In this document: one piece after another, positions 35,444 to 46,010 of the stretch
Layout: each line of letters starts with the position of its first letter
How positions within the stretch are numbered: position 1 is the first letter of the stretch
Source: Nitrospiraceae bacterium
GTDB lineage: Bacteria > Nitrospirota > Nitrospiria > Nitrospirales > UBA2166
Direction: 5' to 3'
Length of the DNA: 64,000 bases
Assembly (NCBI GenBank): GCA_002726235.1
Contig: PBSN01000002.1
Span: 32,994-96,993, forward strand
The notes under the pieces: generated by a model
Databases searched by the model: none
Told to the model about the DNA's origin: nothing
Seen by the model: the letters and a program-made list of their open reading frames with translations, nothing else
Position numbers and translations under genes: made by a program

Positions 35444-36373
35444 ATGAACGGCATCCTGAATATCGACAAACCACATGGCTGGACATCCCATGACGTCGTC
35501 GCCAAACTTCGGAGTCTTCTCAAAATCAGGAGGATCGGCCACACGGGGACTTTAGACCCCGCGGCTACGGGAGTGTTACTAATTTGCATCGGGAAAGCCA
35601 CACGAGTTGCAGAGTATCTTGTTGCACGTGAGAAAGAGTATCGTGCGGTGCTTCGCCTTGGAGAAACGACAGACACCCAAGATGGAACCGGCCAAGTCAT
35701 TGAGCAACACGATGTCGGCAACATTACAAAGCCACAACTTCAGGCAGTGATGCGTCAGTTTACTGGAGATATTTTTCAAATGCCGCCGATGTATTCCGCA
35801 GTGAAGATCAATGGCGTACCACTGTATAAGTTAGCTCGGGCTGGTCAGACGATTCCACGGCCTACACGCCCCGTCCATATCAGCCATATTGGTATCGACG
35901 CCATTCGCGGTACAGACGTGATGCTCAATGTGACATGCTCAAAAGGCACCTATGTTCGGACACTCTGCCACGACATCGGAGCGGCACTAGCTATTGGCGG
36001 ACATATGCGTCACCTTACCCGCCTCAGAGTTGGCTCATTTCAGCGTAACCAGTCACTCACCATCAACACCATTGAACAACTTCATCGAGAACGAAGACTT
36101 GAGTCATCACTCCATCACACAGACGACGCACTGCATGACTTCCCAGCAGTGGATGTAATTGAGCCAACTGTCACACGGGTACGACATGGAGGAGGGATTC
36201 GAGCCGAAGAAGTCACGGCAATCCTGGGATCAGGGAGATCAGGGATGCTCGTGCGAATCCGCGAACTTCGCAGAGGATTACTTGCCATAGGACGCCTCTC
36301 CTACCCAATCGTGGAACTCGGACGACATGGAGATACTCGAATGGCCGTGACGATTGAAAAAGTCCTTGTATAG
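35444..36373 (+). CDS. truB: tRNA pseudouridine(55) synthase TruB
   Basis: 309 residues. GILNIDKPHGWTSHDVVAKLR at the start, catalytic Asp in GHTGTLDPAATGVLLICIGKATR, then the family QMPPMYSAVKINGVPLYKLAR and CSKGTYVRTLCHDIG. The C-terminal PUA domain is present but modest. It isomerises U55 in the T loop of tRNA. Next in line after rbfA, 44 nt downstream. Confidence 0.96.
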   Translation: MNGILNIDKPHGWTSHDVVAKLRSLLKIRRIGHTGTLDPAATGVLLICIGKATRVAEYLVAREKEYRAVLRLGETTDTQDGTGQVIEQHDVGNITKPQLQAVMRQFTGDIFQMPPMYSAVKINGVPLYKLARAGQTIPRPTRPVHISHIGIDAIRGTDVMLNVTCSKGTYVRTLCHDIGAALAIGGHMRHLTRLRVGSFQRNQSLTINTIEQLHRERRLESSLHHTDDALHDFPAVDVIEPTVTRVRHGGGIRAEEVTAILGSGRSGMLVRIRELRRGLLAIGRLSYPIVELGRHGDTRMAVTIEKVLV

Positions 36374-36421
36374 TGAGTCAAGCAGAACCGTTCTCGTTTT
36401 CAAATCACCTGTGGAGGGAAT

Positions 36422-36691
36422 ATGACCATCAAAAACCAAGCAAAGAAACAACTGATTCATGACTATCGCCAACACGCAACTGACACGGGGTCTTCAGAAG
36501 TTCAGATTGCGGTTATCACCAACAGAATCTCATACTTGACCGAACATTTCCGACACCATCCAAAAGACCATCATTCACGTCGTGGTCTCCTATTCATGGT
36601 GAGCAGGCGACGAAAACTATTGGACTACCTTCGCAGAGGACAAGAAGACAAATATCAAGATATTATCCGGAAACTCGGAATCCGGAAATAG
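36422..36691 (+). CDS. rpsO: Ribosomal protein S15
   Basis: 89 residues, exact family length. KQLIHDYRQHATDTGSSEVQIAVITNRISYLTEHFRHHPKDHHSRRGL and LLDYLRRGQEDKY match bacterial S15, which binds 16S rRNA as a primary protein. GGAGGGAA sits just before ATG. Directly precedes pnp, the common arrangement. Confidence 0.97.
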   Translation: MTIKNQAKKQLIHDYRQHATDTGSSEVQIAVITNRISYLTEHFRHHPKDHHSRRGLLFMVSRRRKLLDYLRRGQEDKYQDIIRKLGIRK

Positions 36692-36740
36692 GCAGCACAC
36701 AACGCGGGAAGACGACGGAAATGGGGAGGGGAAGAGGGAT

Positions 36741-38849
36741 ATGAGCATGAGACAGAAAGTTGAACTCGAAGTAGCTGGCCGGCCACTCATACTCGAATCT
36801 GGCTGGATCGCGAAGCAAGCACATGGGTCAGTATGGGCACGATATGGAAATACCGTCGTTCTCGCCGTCGCAACAGCGGCAAAAGCTCCGAAACCAGGGC
36901 TCGACTTTTTTCCTCTGACAGTGGAATACCAAGAGAAATCATACGCTGCTGGAAAGTTCCCTGGCGGGTTTTTTAAGCGTGAAGGACGACCTTCGGAAAA
37001 AGCAACATTGACTAGCCGACTCATCGATCGCCCGCTTCGCCCGCTTTTCCCAAAGTCGTTTTCCTGTGAAACTCAAATAGTGACAACGGTGCTCTCGGTT
37101 GATGAGACCGGCACCTCGGATGTCCTCGCAATGACTGCAGCATCAGCAGCGGTAGCAATCTCGGACATTCCCTGTGCTGGACCCATCGCTGGAATCCGAA
37201 TCGGGCGGGTAAATGACGCCTTCGTCGTTAACCCTGACATTGCAACCCTGGAAGAGAGCACTCTAAACCTCATCGTTGCTGGAACCGCGGACGCAGTAAT
37301 GATGGTCGAAGCTGGAAGCAACGGCTTGCCAGAAGAAACCATGATTGAGGCAATCTCTCTAGCCCACAACGAAATCAAGAAAATCGTACGTGCAATTGTT
37401 GAACTTCAGTCACTGCTAGGACGTCCAAAGCGTATCGTCGTTGCAGAAGCGATCGATCCAACGCTACAAGACAGCATTGAAAACGCTGCCACTGCGCCCC
37501 TGAGAAAAGCACTCACAACGACCAACAAGGCCGATCGAGAGCTTGAATTACATACCTTGACACAGGAGATCATCGAACAATTTGGCAATTCCGACCCGGA
37601 ACGCCAAAGACAGATTAAGAACATTCTCCACGATATGGAATCCCAGGAAGTCAGGCTCAAAGTCCTAGACCAAGGTATTCGCATTGACGGCCGTGGATTA
37701 ACTGATATTCGACCGATTACGTGCGAAACAAGCGTCCTTCCGCGAACGCATGGCTCTGCGATTTTCACCAGAGGGGAAACCCAAGCCCTTGCGGTAATTA
37801 CTCTTGGAACAAAGCTGGATCAACAGAAAATTGACGCCCTCGAGGGCGAAGGATATCGAACGTTTCTTCTACACTATAATTTCCCCCCGTATAGTGTCGG
37901 CGAGGTCAAACCTCTCCGTTCGCCCGGTCGACGCGAAATCGGACACGGCGCCTTGGCCGAGCGTGCACTCGTTCCAATCCTCCCATCACAGACCCAATTC
38001 CCATACACGATCCGTCTTGTTTCAGAAATTTTGGAGTCCAACGGATCGTCCTCCATGGCAACCGTCTGTGCTGGATCGATGGCCATGATGGACACTGGCG
38101 TTCCCCTTGAAGAGCATGTAGCAGGAATCGCCATGGGCCTGATTAAGGAAGGACAACGCGTTGCGATTCTTTCGGACATTGTTGGCGCGGAAGACCACCT
38201 CGGAGACATGGACTTCAAAGTGTGCGGAACGGCATCAGCCATCACCGCCCTGCAGATGGATATCAAGGTCGGAGGCGTCTCTACAGATGAGATGCGGAAA
38301 GCGTTAGAACAAGCCAAAACTGGACGCCTCACTATACTTGAAAAGATGCGCAAAGCGATTCCACAGCCGAACGCAGACCTCTCAACCTATGCCCCTCGCA
38401 TCTTTACTCTTAAAATTAACCCAGAGAAGATCAGTAGTGTCATCGGGCCAGGGGGCAAAATCATTCGGAACATCGTGGCAGAAACAAACGTCAAAATCGA
38501 TGTGGACAATTCAGGTCTTGTCACCATTGCATCGACCGACGAGGCATCAGCAGAAAAAGCACTTTCGATGGTCACCGCACTCACCGAAGAGGTTGAGATT
38601 GGAAAACTCTATTTTGGAAAAGTGAAGAAAATTATGGAATTTGGGGCATTTGTTGAGATTCTGCCGAACGTCGATGGACTCGTTCACATCTCACAACTCG
38701 CGCCTCACCGCGTCAACACTGTTTCTGACGAAGTCTCGGAAGGTGACCAATTCATGGTGAAGGTGCTAGATATCGACAAACAAGGCAAAATCAGGCTAAG
38801 CCGCAAAGAAGCGATGAATCCCAACGACGACAAACCGGTCAATGAATAG
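36741..38849 (+). CDS. pnp: Polyribonucleotide nucleotidyltransferase (PNPase)
   Basis: 702 residues. Two RNase PH domains (first: LESGWIAKQAHGSVWARYG, KREGRPSEKATLTSRLIDRPLRPLFP; second: RGETQALAVITLGTKLDQQKI, NGSSSMATVCAGSMAMMDTGVP, KVCGTASAITALQMDIKVGG), a KH domain (VIGPGGKIIRNIVAETNVKIDVD) and an S1 domain (GKVKKIMEFGAFVEILPNVDGLVHIS). It degrades RNA phosphorolytically. Slightly short of the usual C-terminal tail. Last of the nusA-led run. Confidence 0.97.
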   Translation: MSMRQKVELEVAGRPLILESGWIAKQAHGSVWARYGNTVVLAVATAAKAPKPGLDFFPLTVEYQEKSYAAGKFPGGFFKREGRPSEKATLTSRLIDRPLRPLFPKSFSCETQIVTTVLSVDETGTSDVLAMTAASAAVAISDIPCAGPIAGIRIGRVNDAFVVNPDIATLEESTLNLIVAGTADAVMMVEAGSNGLPEETMIEAISLAHNEIKKIVRAIVELQSLLGRPKRIVVAEAIDPTLQDSIENAATAPLRKALTTTNKADRELELHTLTQEIIEQFGNSDPERQRQIKNILHDMESQEVRLKVLDQGIRIDGRGLTDIRPITCETSVLPRTHGSAIFTRGETQALAVITLGTKLDQQKIDALEGEGYRTFLLHYNFPPYSVGEVKPLRSPGRREIGHGALAERALVPILPSQTQFPYTIRLVSEILESNGSSSMATVCAGSMAMMDTGVPLEEHVAGIAMGLIKEGQRVAILSDIVGAEDHLGDMDFKVCGTASAITALQMDIKVGGVSTDEMRKALEQAKTGRLTILEKMRKAIPQPNADLSTYAPRIFTLKINPEKISSVIGPGGKIIRNIVAETNVKIDVDNSGLVTIASTDEASAEKALSMVTALTEEVEIGKLYFGKVKKIMEFGAFVEILPNVDGLVHISQLAPHRVNTVSDEVSEGDQFMVKVLDIDKQGKIRLSRKEAMNPNDDKPVNE

Positions 38850-38972
38850 GGTTTCTCTCGCTCCTCATCACCTCGGCAAAGGCTGAGTCACGGTTTATCA
38901 GGATTTCTGAATTCCGGCATGTACAGGAATGGCGGACTAGTACATGGATAACCTTTACATGCGAATATCGCC

Positions 38973-40256
38973 ATGATGCAACGTACAGGACAACAACAGG
39001 ACGCTCAATACCATCGTGTGACGCTAGACAATGGTGTTCGCGTTGTGAGCGAATACATTCCGTCACTGCGGTCCGTTTCGCTCGGCATCTGGATAGACGT
39101 CGGCTCCCGAGATGAACTGCGGGGTGAAGAAGGCATCTCACACTTCATTGAGCACATGTTTTTCAAAGGAACTGCTCGGCGATCAGCAGACACGATCTCT
39201 CGCGAGATCGACCAAATGGGAGGTGAACTCAATGCATTCACCTCTCGAGAAACAACAGCCTTTTACCTCAACGTCCTTGATAACGACCTCATCAAAGCAA
39301 TTTTGCTTCTCATCGATCTCTTTCAACATTCAACCTTCGCGGCACGCGAACTCGAGAAGGAGAAACAGGTCATTCTCGAAGAAATGCGCATGATCCAAGA
39401 TGATCCGGAAGACTACGTGCATGATCTTCATGCCTCCAATGTCTTAAAACGCCATCCGCTTGGGCGCCCAATCATTGGAAGCGAGAATGCGATTAAGCAA
39501 CTTCAAAGATCAGACCTCCTCAACTATCGGATGCGTCATTATCATCCCGAAAAAATCGTCATTTCTGTTGCAGGCAAATTTGACCAACGTATCCTCATCA
39601 ATACATTATCCAAAACCTTCGGACGACTTCAAGCTAGCGCCTCTCCTTCAAATGGCCGATCTCGGCCAACGATCACCCCCGGAGTAGTCGTTCGTAAAAA
39701 ACGCCTAGCACAAACCCATCTCTGTTTAGGGGTCAAGGGACTCCCACGCGATCATCAAAACCGATATGCCCTTGGCCTCCTGAATTCAATGTTAGGCGGT
39801 AGCGTCAGTTCCCGTCTATTTCGTGAAATTCGAGAGAAACGCGGCCTTGTATACTCAATCTATTCGTGCCTCTCCACCTTTGAAGATGTCGGCATGCTCA
39901 CAATATATGCTGCTACTCAATCCACAGAAGTCCCACGCGTTCTCAAGCTGATAATGAAGGAACTTCAAAAGTTTCATGCCGGCATTCTTGAGACCAATGA
40001 GCTACGGCGCGCAAAATGTCACATTAAGAGCACCATCATACTTGGCCTTGAAAGCACCAGTAGCCGCATGACCAAGCTAGCCAAGGATGAGATGTACTCC
40101 AGACGCTATATACCATTACAAGAGATCATGGCTGCAATTGATCGTGTCAAAGCTTCTGAAATTAAACGCTTAAGCCACGAACTTATCGACAAACAATTCC
40201 AGACAGTGACCGCCCTTGGACCACTTTCACGTCACACCCTCCAAGAAATTTTATAA
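38973..40256 (+). CDS. M16 family zinc peptidase (mitochondrial-processing-peptidase-like)
   Basis: 427 residues. Inverted zinc motif HFIEHMFFKGT (HxxEH) near residue 54, with the downstream Glu in the EEMRMIQDDPEDYVHD segment, and the C-terminal gating region SSRLFREIREKRGLVYSIYS. Typically next to pnp, as here. Cytoplasmic, no signal seen. Tandem ATGs at 38973/38976; weak ribosome binding site. Confidence 0.92.
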   Translation: MMQRTGQQQDAQYHRVTLDNGVRVVSEYIPSLRSVSLGIWIDVGSRDELRGEEGISHFIEHMFFKGTARRSADTISREIDQMGGELNAFTSRETTAFYLNVLDNDLIKAILLLIDLFQHSTFAARELEKEKQVILEEMRMIQDDPEDYVHDLHASNVLKRHPLGRPIIGSENAIKQLQRSDLLNYRMRHYHPEKIVISVAGKFDQRILINTLSKTFGRLQASASPSNGRSRPTITPGVVVRKKRLAQTHLCLGVKGLPRDHQNRYALGLLNSMLGGSVSSRLFREIREKRGLVYSIYSCLSTFEDVGMLTIYAATQSTEVPRVLKLIMKELQKFHAGILETNELRRAKCHIKSTIILGLESTSSRMTKLAKDEMYSRRYIPLQEIMAAIDRVKASEIKRLSHELIDKQFQTVTALGPLSRHTLQEIL

Positions 40257-40342
40257 CACCCCTCAGGAATTCAGCCGACGACAGTTGAACCTCCAAGCGC
40301 AATATACTGACTGTGATAACGTGCAATAACGTTTTTTTTCTA

Positions 40343-40371
40343 TTGACAACTTCAAGATGGCCAGCTATTCT
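40343..40371 (+). promoter_or_regulatory. Sigma70-type promoter for the HU gene
   Basis: TTGACA (40343-40348), exact 17-nt spacer, then TATTCT (40366-40371). It is about 64 nt upstream of the HU ATG and follows an intergenic T-run. Strong match to consensus in spacing and -35 box. Confidence 0.65.
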
Positions 40372-40434
40372 TCCATCCAGTCGACCATGGCAAACAATTA
40401 ATATTCACCGTCGCTAGGGGGGGGAGAGCGTGTC

Positions 40435-40725
40435 ATGTCAAAACCGATGACAAAGTCTGCAATCGTCGAGCATCTTGCTAACAAATCAGGGTTCACAAAA
40501 AAGGCCACCTCTGAGATTCTTGATGAGATAGCAAAGCTTTCCTATCGAGAAGCTAAGAATACATTTACCCTTCCTGGAATCGGCAAACTTGTCCTAGTGA
40601 ACCGAAAAGCACGAAAGGGACGCAATCCTCAAACCGGTGAAATGATAAAAATCCCAGCCAAGCGCGTCGTAAAGTTCAGAGTTGCAAAGGTGTGCAAAGA
40701 TTCAGTCGCCGGTAAAAAGAAATAA
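40435..40725 (+). CDS. HU-family DNA-binding protein
   Basis: 96 residues. Matches HU/IHF: KSAIVEHLANKSGFTKKATSEILDEIAKL, then FTLPGIGKLVLVNRKARKGRNPQTGEMIKIPAKRVVKFR, with the DNA-intercalating arm RNPQTGE. The arm region is intact; the C-terminal tail is Lys-rich. A GGGGGGGAGAG run lies upstream of ATG. Nucleoid-associated, bends DNA. Confidence 0.93.
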   Translation: MSKPMTKSAIVEHLANKSGFTKKATSEILDEIAKLSYREAKNTFTLPGIGKLVLVNRKARKGRNPQTGEMIKIPAKRVVKFRVAKVCKDSVAGKKK

Positions 40726-40815
40726 CCGACACGCAAATCCCGTCATCCAAACATTAGCATTCCGTGACTTTCCGAAGCAGGCATCGCGTCGATATTTTGG
40801 TGCTGGGTTCGTCTG

Positions 40816-43485
40816 ATGTCAGACCAGTCATCCATCACCATCAAGGGCGCGCGTGCACATAATCTTAAAAATATAAACGTTGCGCTCCCTCGTGATCAGC
40901 TGGTAGTGATCACGGGGCCAAGCGGTTCAGGAAAGTCTTCTCTCGCCTTCGACACCGTCTATGCTGAAGGACAGCGGCGCTACGTCGAATCGCTCTCAGC
41001 CTACGCAAGACAATTCCTTGAGCGAATGGACAAACCAGAGGTCGATAGCATTGAAGGGTTGTCTCCTGCAATTTCCATCGAACAGAAAACAGCATCGCGC
41101 AACCCACGATCTACCGTTGGCACGGTCACAGAAATTTACGATTACCTTCGTCTTCTCTTCGCCCATATTGGGCAACCATTCTGTTTCCGATGTAGTCAGA
41201 AAATTACCGCGCAAACCATACAACAAATGGTTGATTCGGTCATGGCCTTGCCACAAAACTCACAATGTCTAGTTCTTGCCCCAATTGTGAGAAGACGGAA
41301 GGGAGAATATCGGAAAGAACTTATCGAAATGCGCCGACAAGGATTTGTTCGCGCCAGAATCGACGGTGTCCTGCACGATCTCGGCAATGACATTGTACTT
41401 GATAAAAAGAAGATGCACACCATCGAAGTGGTGGTTGATCGGCTCGTTCTAAAATCAGATCACGGCGATCGCCTCCGCCATCGCCTAAGCGATTCTATGG
41501 AGATCGCAAAAAACCTCACCGGCGACCTAGTCGGAATCTGTCTCGACAATACCACTGATTTGCTCTTTAGTGAAACACTCGCATGCGTCAAGTGCCAAGT
41601 AAGCTACCCTGAACTAAGCTCACGTTTATTCTCATTTAACAGCCCCTATGGAGCCTGTTCTGCCTGTGATGGCCTCGGGCTTACTCCGACGAGTGCGATC
41701 ACGGCTGAGTTACCCGATGACCTTGGTGCAGCTTATGGCCGTCGATATGACGAGTTCCTTCAATGTCAAACATGCAGTGGAAGTCGATTAAAGCTCGAAA
41801 GTCTCTCGGTACGCATTGGGGGCTACAACATTGCTGAGATATGTCACCTCTCCGTACGTGATGCGGAAAGTTTCTTCGCACAACTCGATCTCAAAGAACG
41901 AGAAGCTGTCATTGCCAGAAGTATATTGAAGGAGATTCGTGACCGCCTGGGATTCCTCATAAACGTTGGCCTTGACTATCTCACGCTTGATCGAGCAGCT
42001 GCCACACTTTCCGGTGGAGAAAGTCAGCGAATTCGCCTGGCAACCCAAATCGGATCACGCTTGGTTGGAGTACTATACATCCTAGACGAACCAAGTATAG
42101 GGCTTCATCATCGAGACAATCGCCGACTTCTTGCAACGCTCAGGGAACTCCAGGAATTGGGCAATACCGTCGTCGTCGTGGAACATGACGCAGATACAAT
42201 CCGAACTGCTGACTACGTGCTGGACATGGGGCCAGGGGCTGGGGTGCACGGTGGCACTATCGTTGCCAGCGGAACACCACACGAGATAATGGATAATGCC
42301 TCGTCGCTTACAGGACGTTACCTGTGTGGAGACAATGCTATCTCTCTTCCCGTCCGGAAGAGACAAGCGACTCGGTTTTTAACTGTAGAAGGTGCCTTCA
42401 CCCATAACCTTAAAGATGTCACCACACACATCCCACTCGGGTTGTTCACATGTGTCACTGGAGTATCTGGATCAGGAAAGAGTTCGCTGATTTTCGATGT
42501 TCTCTATCGCTCTCTCATTCAAACGTTGTACAGAAGAGACGGAAAGCGAAAAGTCGTAAAATCATCAAGGAAACTCCAGCGTCTTGCTGGTTGTCGTGCT
42601 CTCAGCGGCATAGAACACATCGATAAGGTGATCAATATTACTCAAGATCCGATCGGGCGAACGCCACGATCCAACCCGGCGACATATACTGGACTATTTA
42701 CCTACATCCGAGAATTTTTCGCACAGCTTCCAGATTCGCGAATGCGCGGCTACCGTGCAGGACGGTATAGCTTTAACGTCAAAGGCGGCCGTTGTGAAGC
42801 ATGCCGGGGCGGCGGCCTGATCACAATTGAGATGCACTTTCTCCCAGATATTTTTGTGAAATGTGAAGTCTGCGACGGTCACCGCTACAACCGAGAGACG
42901 CTAGATGTTCGGCATCAAGGACGCAATATCGCCGACGTGCTTAATCTGACGGTCGAGGAGGCCATCGAGTCCTTTCAGCATCTCCCGCTTATCCGTCGAA
43001 AGCTCGAGACGTTACGCGATGTCGGACTTGGATATATAAGGCTTGGACAATCAGCAACCACATTATCTGGGGGGGAGGCTCAACGCGTCAAGCTGTCAAG
43101 GGAACTATCAAAACGGCCGACCGGGCGCACCATCTATATTCTCGACGAACCGACGACGGGCCTACATTTTGTTGATATTCAGAAGTTGCTTGACGTACTT
43201 GATAGGCTTGTTTCTGCCGGAAACAGTGTGGTCGTGATTGAACACAACCTCGACATTATCAGACATGCTGACCACATTATCGACCTAGGACCGGAGGGGG
43301 GAGATCGAGGAGGAGAAGTCATCGCCACGGGACGACTGGAAGAGATACTGGAGATTAAACACTCTCACACCGGTCACGCGCTGTTGCAATCCGGCATCAG
43401 TATACACCCGCACCACTCCACCACGGAGCCGGCGCGAAAGCAACGTTCTACGTCATGCCTCCAAGACAGCTTAACAAGCTATTGA
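40816..43485 (+). CDS. uvrA: Excinuclease ABC subunit UvrA, shortened
   Basis: 889 residues against about 940 usual. Two ABC modules: Walker [10 protein letters not shown] near 36, signature [14 protein letters not shown], first zinc module CVKC...CSAC (about 257-285), second GVSGSGKSS, zinc module CEAC...CEVC and [15 protein letters not shown]. Between the first zinc module ([10 protein letters not shown]) and CQTCSGSRL only about 35 residues occur, where family members carry roughly 50 more. The deletion is clean and the frame is open, so it is probably a natural short form. It recognises bulky DNA lesions. Weak ribosome binding site; the ATG is fixed by the domain start. Confidence 0.93.
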   Translation: MSDQSSITIKGARAHNLKNINVALPRDQLVVITGPSGSGKSSLAFDTVYAEGQRRYVESLSAYARQFLERMDKPEVDSIEGLSPAISIEQKTASRNPRSTVGTVTEIYDYLRLLFAHIGQPFCFRCSQKITAQTIQQMVDSVMALPQNSQCLVLAPIVRRRKGEYRKELIEMRRQGFVRARIDGVLHDLGNDIVLDKKKMHTIEVVVDRLVLKSDHGDRLRHRLSDSMEIAKNLTGDLVGICLDNTTDLLFSETLACVKCQVSYPELSSRLFSFNSPYGACSACDGLGLTPTSAITAELPDDLGAAYGRRYDEFLQCQTCSGSRLKLESLSVRIGGYNIAEICHLSVRDAESFFAQLDLKEREAVIARSILKEIRDRLGFLINVGLDYLTLDRAAATLSGGESQRIRLATQIGSRLVGVLYILDEPSIGLHHRDNRRLLATLRELQELGNTVVVVEHDADTIRTADYVLDMGPGAGVHGGTIVASGTPHEIMDNASSLTGRYLCGDNAISLPVRKRQATRFLTVEGAFTHNLKDVTTHIPLGLFTCVTGVSGSGKSSLIFDVLYRSLIQTLYRRDGKRKVVKSSRKLQRLAGCRALSGIEHIDKVINITQDPIGRTPRSNPATYTGLFTYIREFFAQLPDSRMRGYRAGRYSFNVKGGRCEACRGGGLITIEMHFLPDIFVKCEVCDGHRYNRETLDVRHQGRNIADVLNLTVEEAIESFQHLPLIRRKLETLRDVGLGYIRLGQSATTLSGGEAQRVKLSRELSKRPTGRTIYILDEPTTGLHFVDIQKLLDVLDRLVSAGNSVVVIEHNLDIIRHADHIIDLGPEGGDRGGEVIATGRLEEILEIKHSHTGHALLQSGISIHPHHSTTEPARKQRSTSCLQDSLTSY

Positions 43486-43666
43486 AATACTCGATACGTA
43501 TCAAAATTACACCTGCATGACAAGCCACTTGGCTAATAGAACACCATCGGCATCATGTTAAAACAACAAGACCGCAGGCCTGTTGATACCAGAATCGTAC
43601 ATGGGCGTACGTGAGAGTAGCAACGGGCCGAGAACTCCACTGATACCTTTTTCAACATTCTGCTAG
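43475..43666. repeat. MITE-like dispersed repeat, copy B
   Basis: About 190 bp filling the gap between the convergent uvrA and ComEA-like genes. The right end GATACCTTTTTCAACATTCT plus CTAG (43663-43666) matches copy A's right end. The left end AGCTATTGAAATACTC (from about 43475) is a decayed inverted copy. Internal blocks shared with copy A include AACACCA, CATGTTAAAAC/GATGTTCAAAA and AACGG(G/A)CC. The uvrA TGA lies in the left end, and the ComEA-like TAG lies in the right CTAG. The left boundary is less certain than the right. Confidence 0.55.
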
Positions 43667-43962
43667 CTTTCCTCATCTACGGTGACATGCTCCCTAAACT
43701 TTTCTAACGTCTCTTTTCCGATACCTTTAACATTCAGTAGATCATCCACAGCGTTAAATAACCGCTCGTTTTCTCTATATTCTACAATTCGCTCAGCGTG
43801 TACCTTTCCGATCCCCGTAATCGGCTTCAACTCCTCCACTGTAGCAGTGTTGATATTGACATTGTGGTCTGCATAAACAGCAGCTATGCTCATGACCATC
43901 ACAATGCTCATGATCCCAATAAACGGGATGCTGTCCACAAACAATATCCTTCGCTTCCTCAT
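43663..43962 (-). CDS. ComEA-like helix-hairpin-helix protein
   Basis: 99 residues from ATG 43962, chosen because AGGA lies 5 nt upstream. An N-terminal transmembrane or signal segment (FIGIMSIVMVMSIAAVYA) is followed by two HhH motifs: NINTATVEELKPITGIGKVHAERIVEYR and NAVDDLLNVKGIGKETLEKF. Such exported HhH proteins bind DNA non-specifically and take part in DNA uptake in competent species; no other competence genes are in view. The stop codon lies in the end of repeat copy B. Confidence 0.87.
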   Translation of the reverse strand: MRKRRILFVDSIPFIGIMSIVMVMSIAAVYADHNVNINTATVEELKPITGIGKVHAERIVEYRENERLFNAVDDLLNVKGIGKETLEKFREHVTVDEES

Positions 43963-44035
43963 AAGTCCTATCCTCTCTAATGAGTTAGATGAGCGAAATA
44001 CCAGCACTTCATCTAAGTCAACAGACCAGACCTCC

Positions 44036-45925
44036 TCATACCTCTGGCCTCTTCACCAATGGGACAGGAGGAGAAAGCGGCTGATCCGCCGGGCGATACG
44101 TTGGAACGACTTTTTTGAGAGCATCAATCACTCCCCGAGCGTCCCCAAGTTCCGCGCGCTTTTCTAACTCTTCCACAGTCTTGGCCAAAAACGCCGATTC
44201 TGGGACATAATTGGGACGAATTCTGAACACTCGCTCAACCGACGAAGGCTCAAGCGTCTCGTTCGTATCAATCAATTCTTCCTGCAATTTCTCACCGGGG
44301 CGCCTCCCCACAAAGGTGATTAAAATTTCCTCTTCGGGGACAAACCCCGACAAGAGAATCATATTCCGTGCTAAGTCGACAACTTTAATCGATTCACCCA
44401 TTTCAAGCACAAAGAGTTCACCTCCCTTAGCTGATGCTGCAGCGTACAACACCAACTGCACCGCTTCAGGAATCAACATAAAATATCGCCGCATTTCCGG
44501 ATGCGTAACCGTCACCGGTCCCCCCGCCTTAATCTGCTCAAGAAAACGCGGGATAACGCTGCCGGCACTTCCCAACACATTTCCAAACCGTACTCCAGTG
44601 AACGCACGCCCGTTGCTGGAGTGCACCCCCTGCACTAATAATTCTGCTACCCTCTTTGTGGCCCCCATCACACTAGACGGACTCACCGCTTTATCTGTTG
44701 AAATAAGGATAAAATGTCGCACATTGTGGCGTTGGGACACCTGAGCCATCACTTGAGTTCCAACAATATTATTCTTGACAGCCTCGCAGGGATTCAGTTC
44801 CATGAGCGGAACATGTTTATGAGCCGCAGCATGGAAGACCACCTCAGGTTGATGCTCAGAAAAAACGGCATCAACACGCTTTTCGTCAGTCACATCACCG
44901 ATCACTGCATGCACAGGCCACGCCTTGTTCGCTGCGGCCAACTCACTCGCCACCGTATACAACCCATACTCATAGCGTTCGTACAAAATTAATGCCGATG
45001 GGTGAAACGAAATAATTTGCCGGCATAACTCAGTGCCAATAGAACCACCAGCACCAGTCACCATAATTCGTTTGCCTTGAATCAGGCGTTTAACCGGTTC
45101 AGGATCGAGCCCTACTGGCGCACGCTCCAGTAAATCACTGATAGAAAGGCTCCGCACCTGGCTCATATTGACATCACTTCTAGACAGATCGCGCACATTT
45201 GGCAGTGTCTTAATTGGAATCTTGGATGGTGCCAATGTCTGGACAACCTCACGAATTGGTCCGGGCTTCACCGAAGGGATCGCAATGAGAACGGCGTTAG
45301 GGCGGGTGGCTTCCACTACCTCAGCAAGGGCACCACGCGTCCCCAATACCTTGACCCCATGAATATGCCCACCAACCTTCGCAGGATCATCGTCGAGAAA
45401 CCCAACCGGCTCGAACTCGTACGACGGATTGTTTTGCATATCACGAACAATCCGCTCACCAGCACCTCCCGCACCATAAATCAATATCCGCTTCCCTGGC
45501 TTCACACGACCAATATCACGGTATACTCGGCGTGCCATCCTACTTCCGCCAAGCAAGACAATCAGCACGAGCGCATCGATAAGGACAATCGGCTTGGGGT
45601 ACGTATCCTCGCCCAGCCCCCAGTAGATCACCATGTAGAAGATGATTGTGCTGGTGACAACGGCTCCAATAATATTGCGAAGATCATAGATGCCAGCGTA
45701 TCTCCACAGCCCTTCGTACAGCCTAAATGGAATAAATGTCAGCCCTCGAATCACCACCAGCCATGGCACCATATCGACGAACCGTCCCAACATCTCATCT
45801 GGAATGACTGGCCCAAACTGCAACCAGAAGGCAATAAAGTTCGCCAAAACAATCAAACCCACATGCAAAAGAACAACAAATGGGCGGCGATATTCTAAGA
45901 GAAATTGCTTCACAACAAGACCCAA
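44036..45925 (-). CDS. Membrane nucleotide-sugar 4,6-dehydratase (WbpM/FlaA1/CapD family)
   Basis: 629 residues. Four N-terminal transmembrane helices (residues about 15-115), a first Rossmann domain (RILIYGAGGAGERIVRDM) and a second SDR domain starting MVTGAGGSIGTELCRQI (about residue 290). The catalytic region FILISTDKAVSPSSVMGATKRVAEL has Met in place of the usual SDR Tyr, as in the WbpM/PglF branch. These convert UDP-GlcNAc to a 4-keto-6-deoxy sugar. Last gene of the polysaccharide locus, downstream of the WecA-type gene. Confidence 0.9.
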   Translation of the reverse strand: MGLVVKQFLLEYRRPFVVLLHVGLIVLANFIAFWLQFGPVIPDEMLGRFVDMVPWLVVIRGLTFIPFRLYEGLWRYAGIYDLRNIIGAVVTSTIIFYMVIYWGLGEDTYPKPIVLIDALVLIVLLGGSRMARRVYRDIGRVKPGKRILIYGAGGAGERIVRDMQNNPSYEFEPVGFLDDDPAKVGGHIHGVKVLGTRGALAEVVEATRPNAVLIAIPSVKPGPIREVVQTLAPSKIPIKTLPNVRDLSRSDVNMSQVRSLSISDLLERAPVGLDPEPVKRLIQGKRIMVTGAGGSIGTELCRQIISFHPSALILYERYEYGLYTVASELAAANKAWPVHAVIGDVTDEKRVDAVFSEHQPEVVFHAAAHKHVPLMELNPCEAVKNNIVGTQVMAQVSQRHNVRHFILISTDKAVSPSSVMGATKRVAELLVQGVHSSNGRAFTGVRFGNVLGSAGSVIPRFLEQIKAGGPVTVTHPEMRRYFMLIPEAVQLVLYAAASAKGGELFVLEMGESIKVVDLARNMILLSGFVPEEEILITFVGRRPGEKLQEELIDTNETLEPSSVERVFRIRPNYVPESAFLAKTVEELEKRAELGDARGVIDALKKVVPTYRPADQPLSPPVPLVKRPEV

Positions 45926-46010
45926 GTTACACGAAATCCGTGCATTTTACCGCGTCACATTCACTCCAGCCGTCATATGAAGGCCAATCATACCGCACCG
46001 GTCATTGATT

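Noticed and set aside
45359-45898. 179-codon plus-strand frame
   Set aside because: Antisense to the well-supported WbpM/FlaA1-type dehydratase gene.
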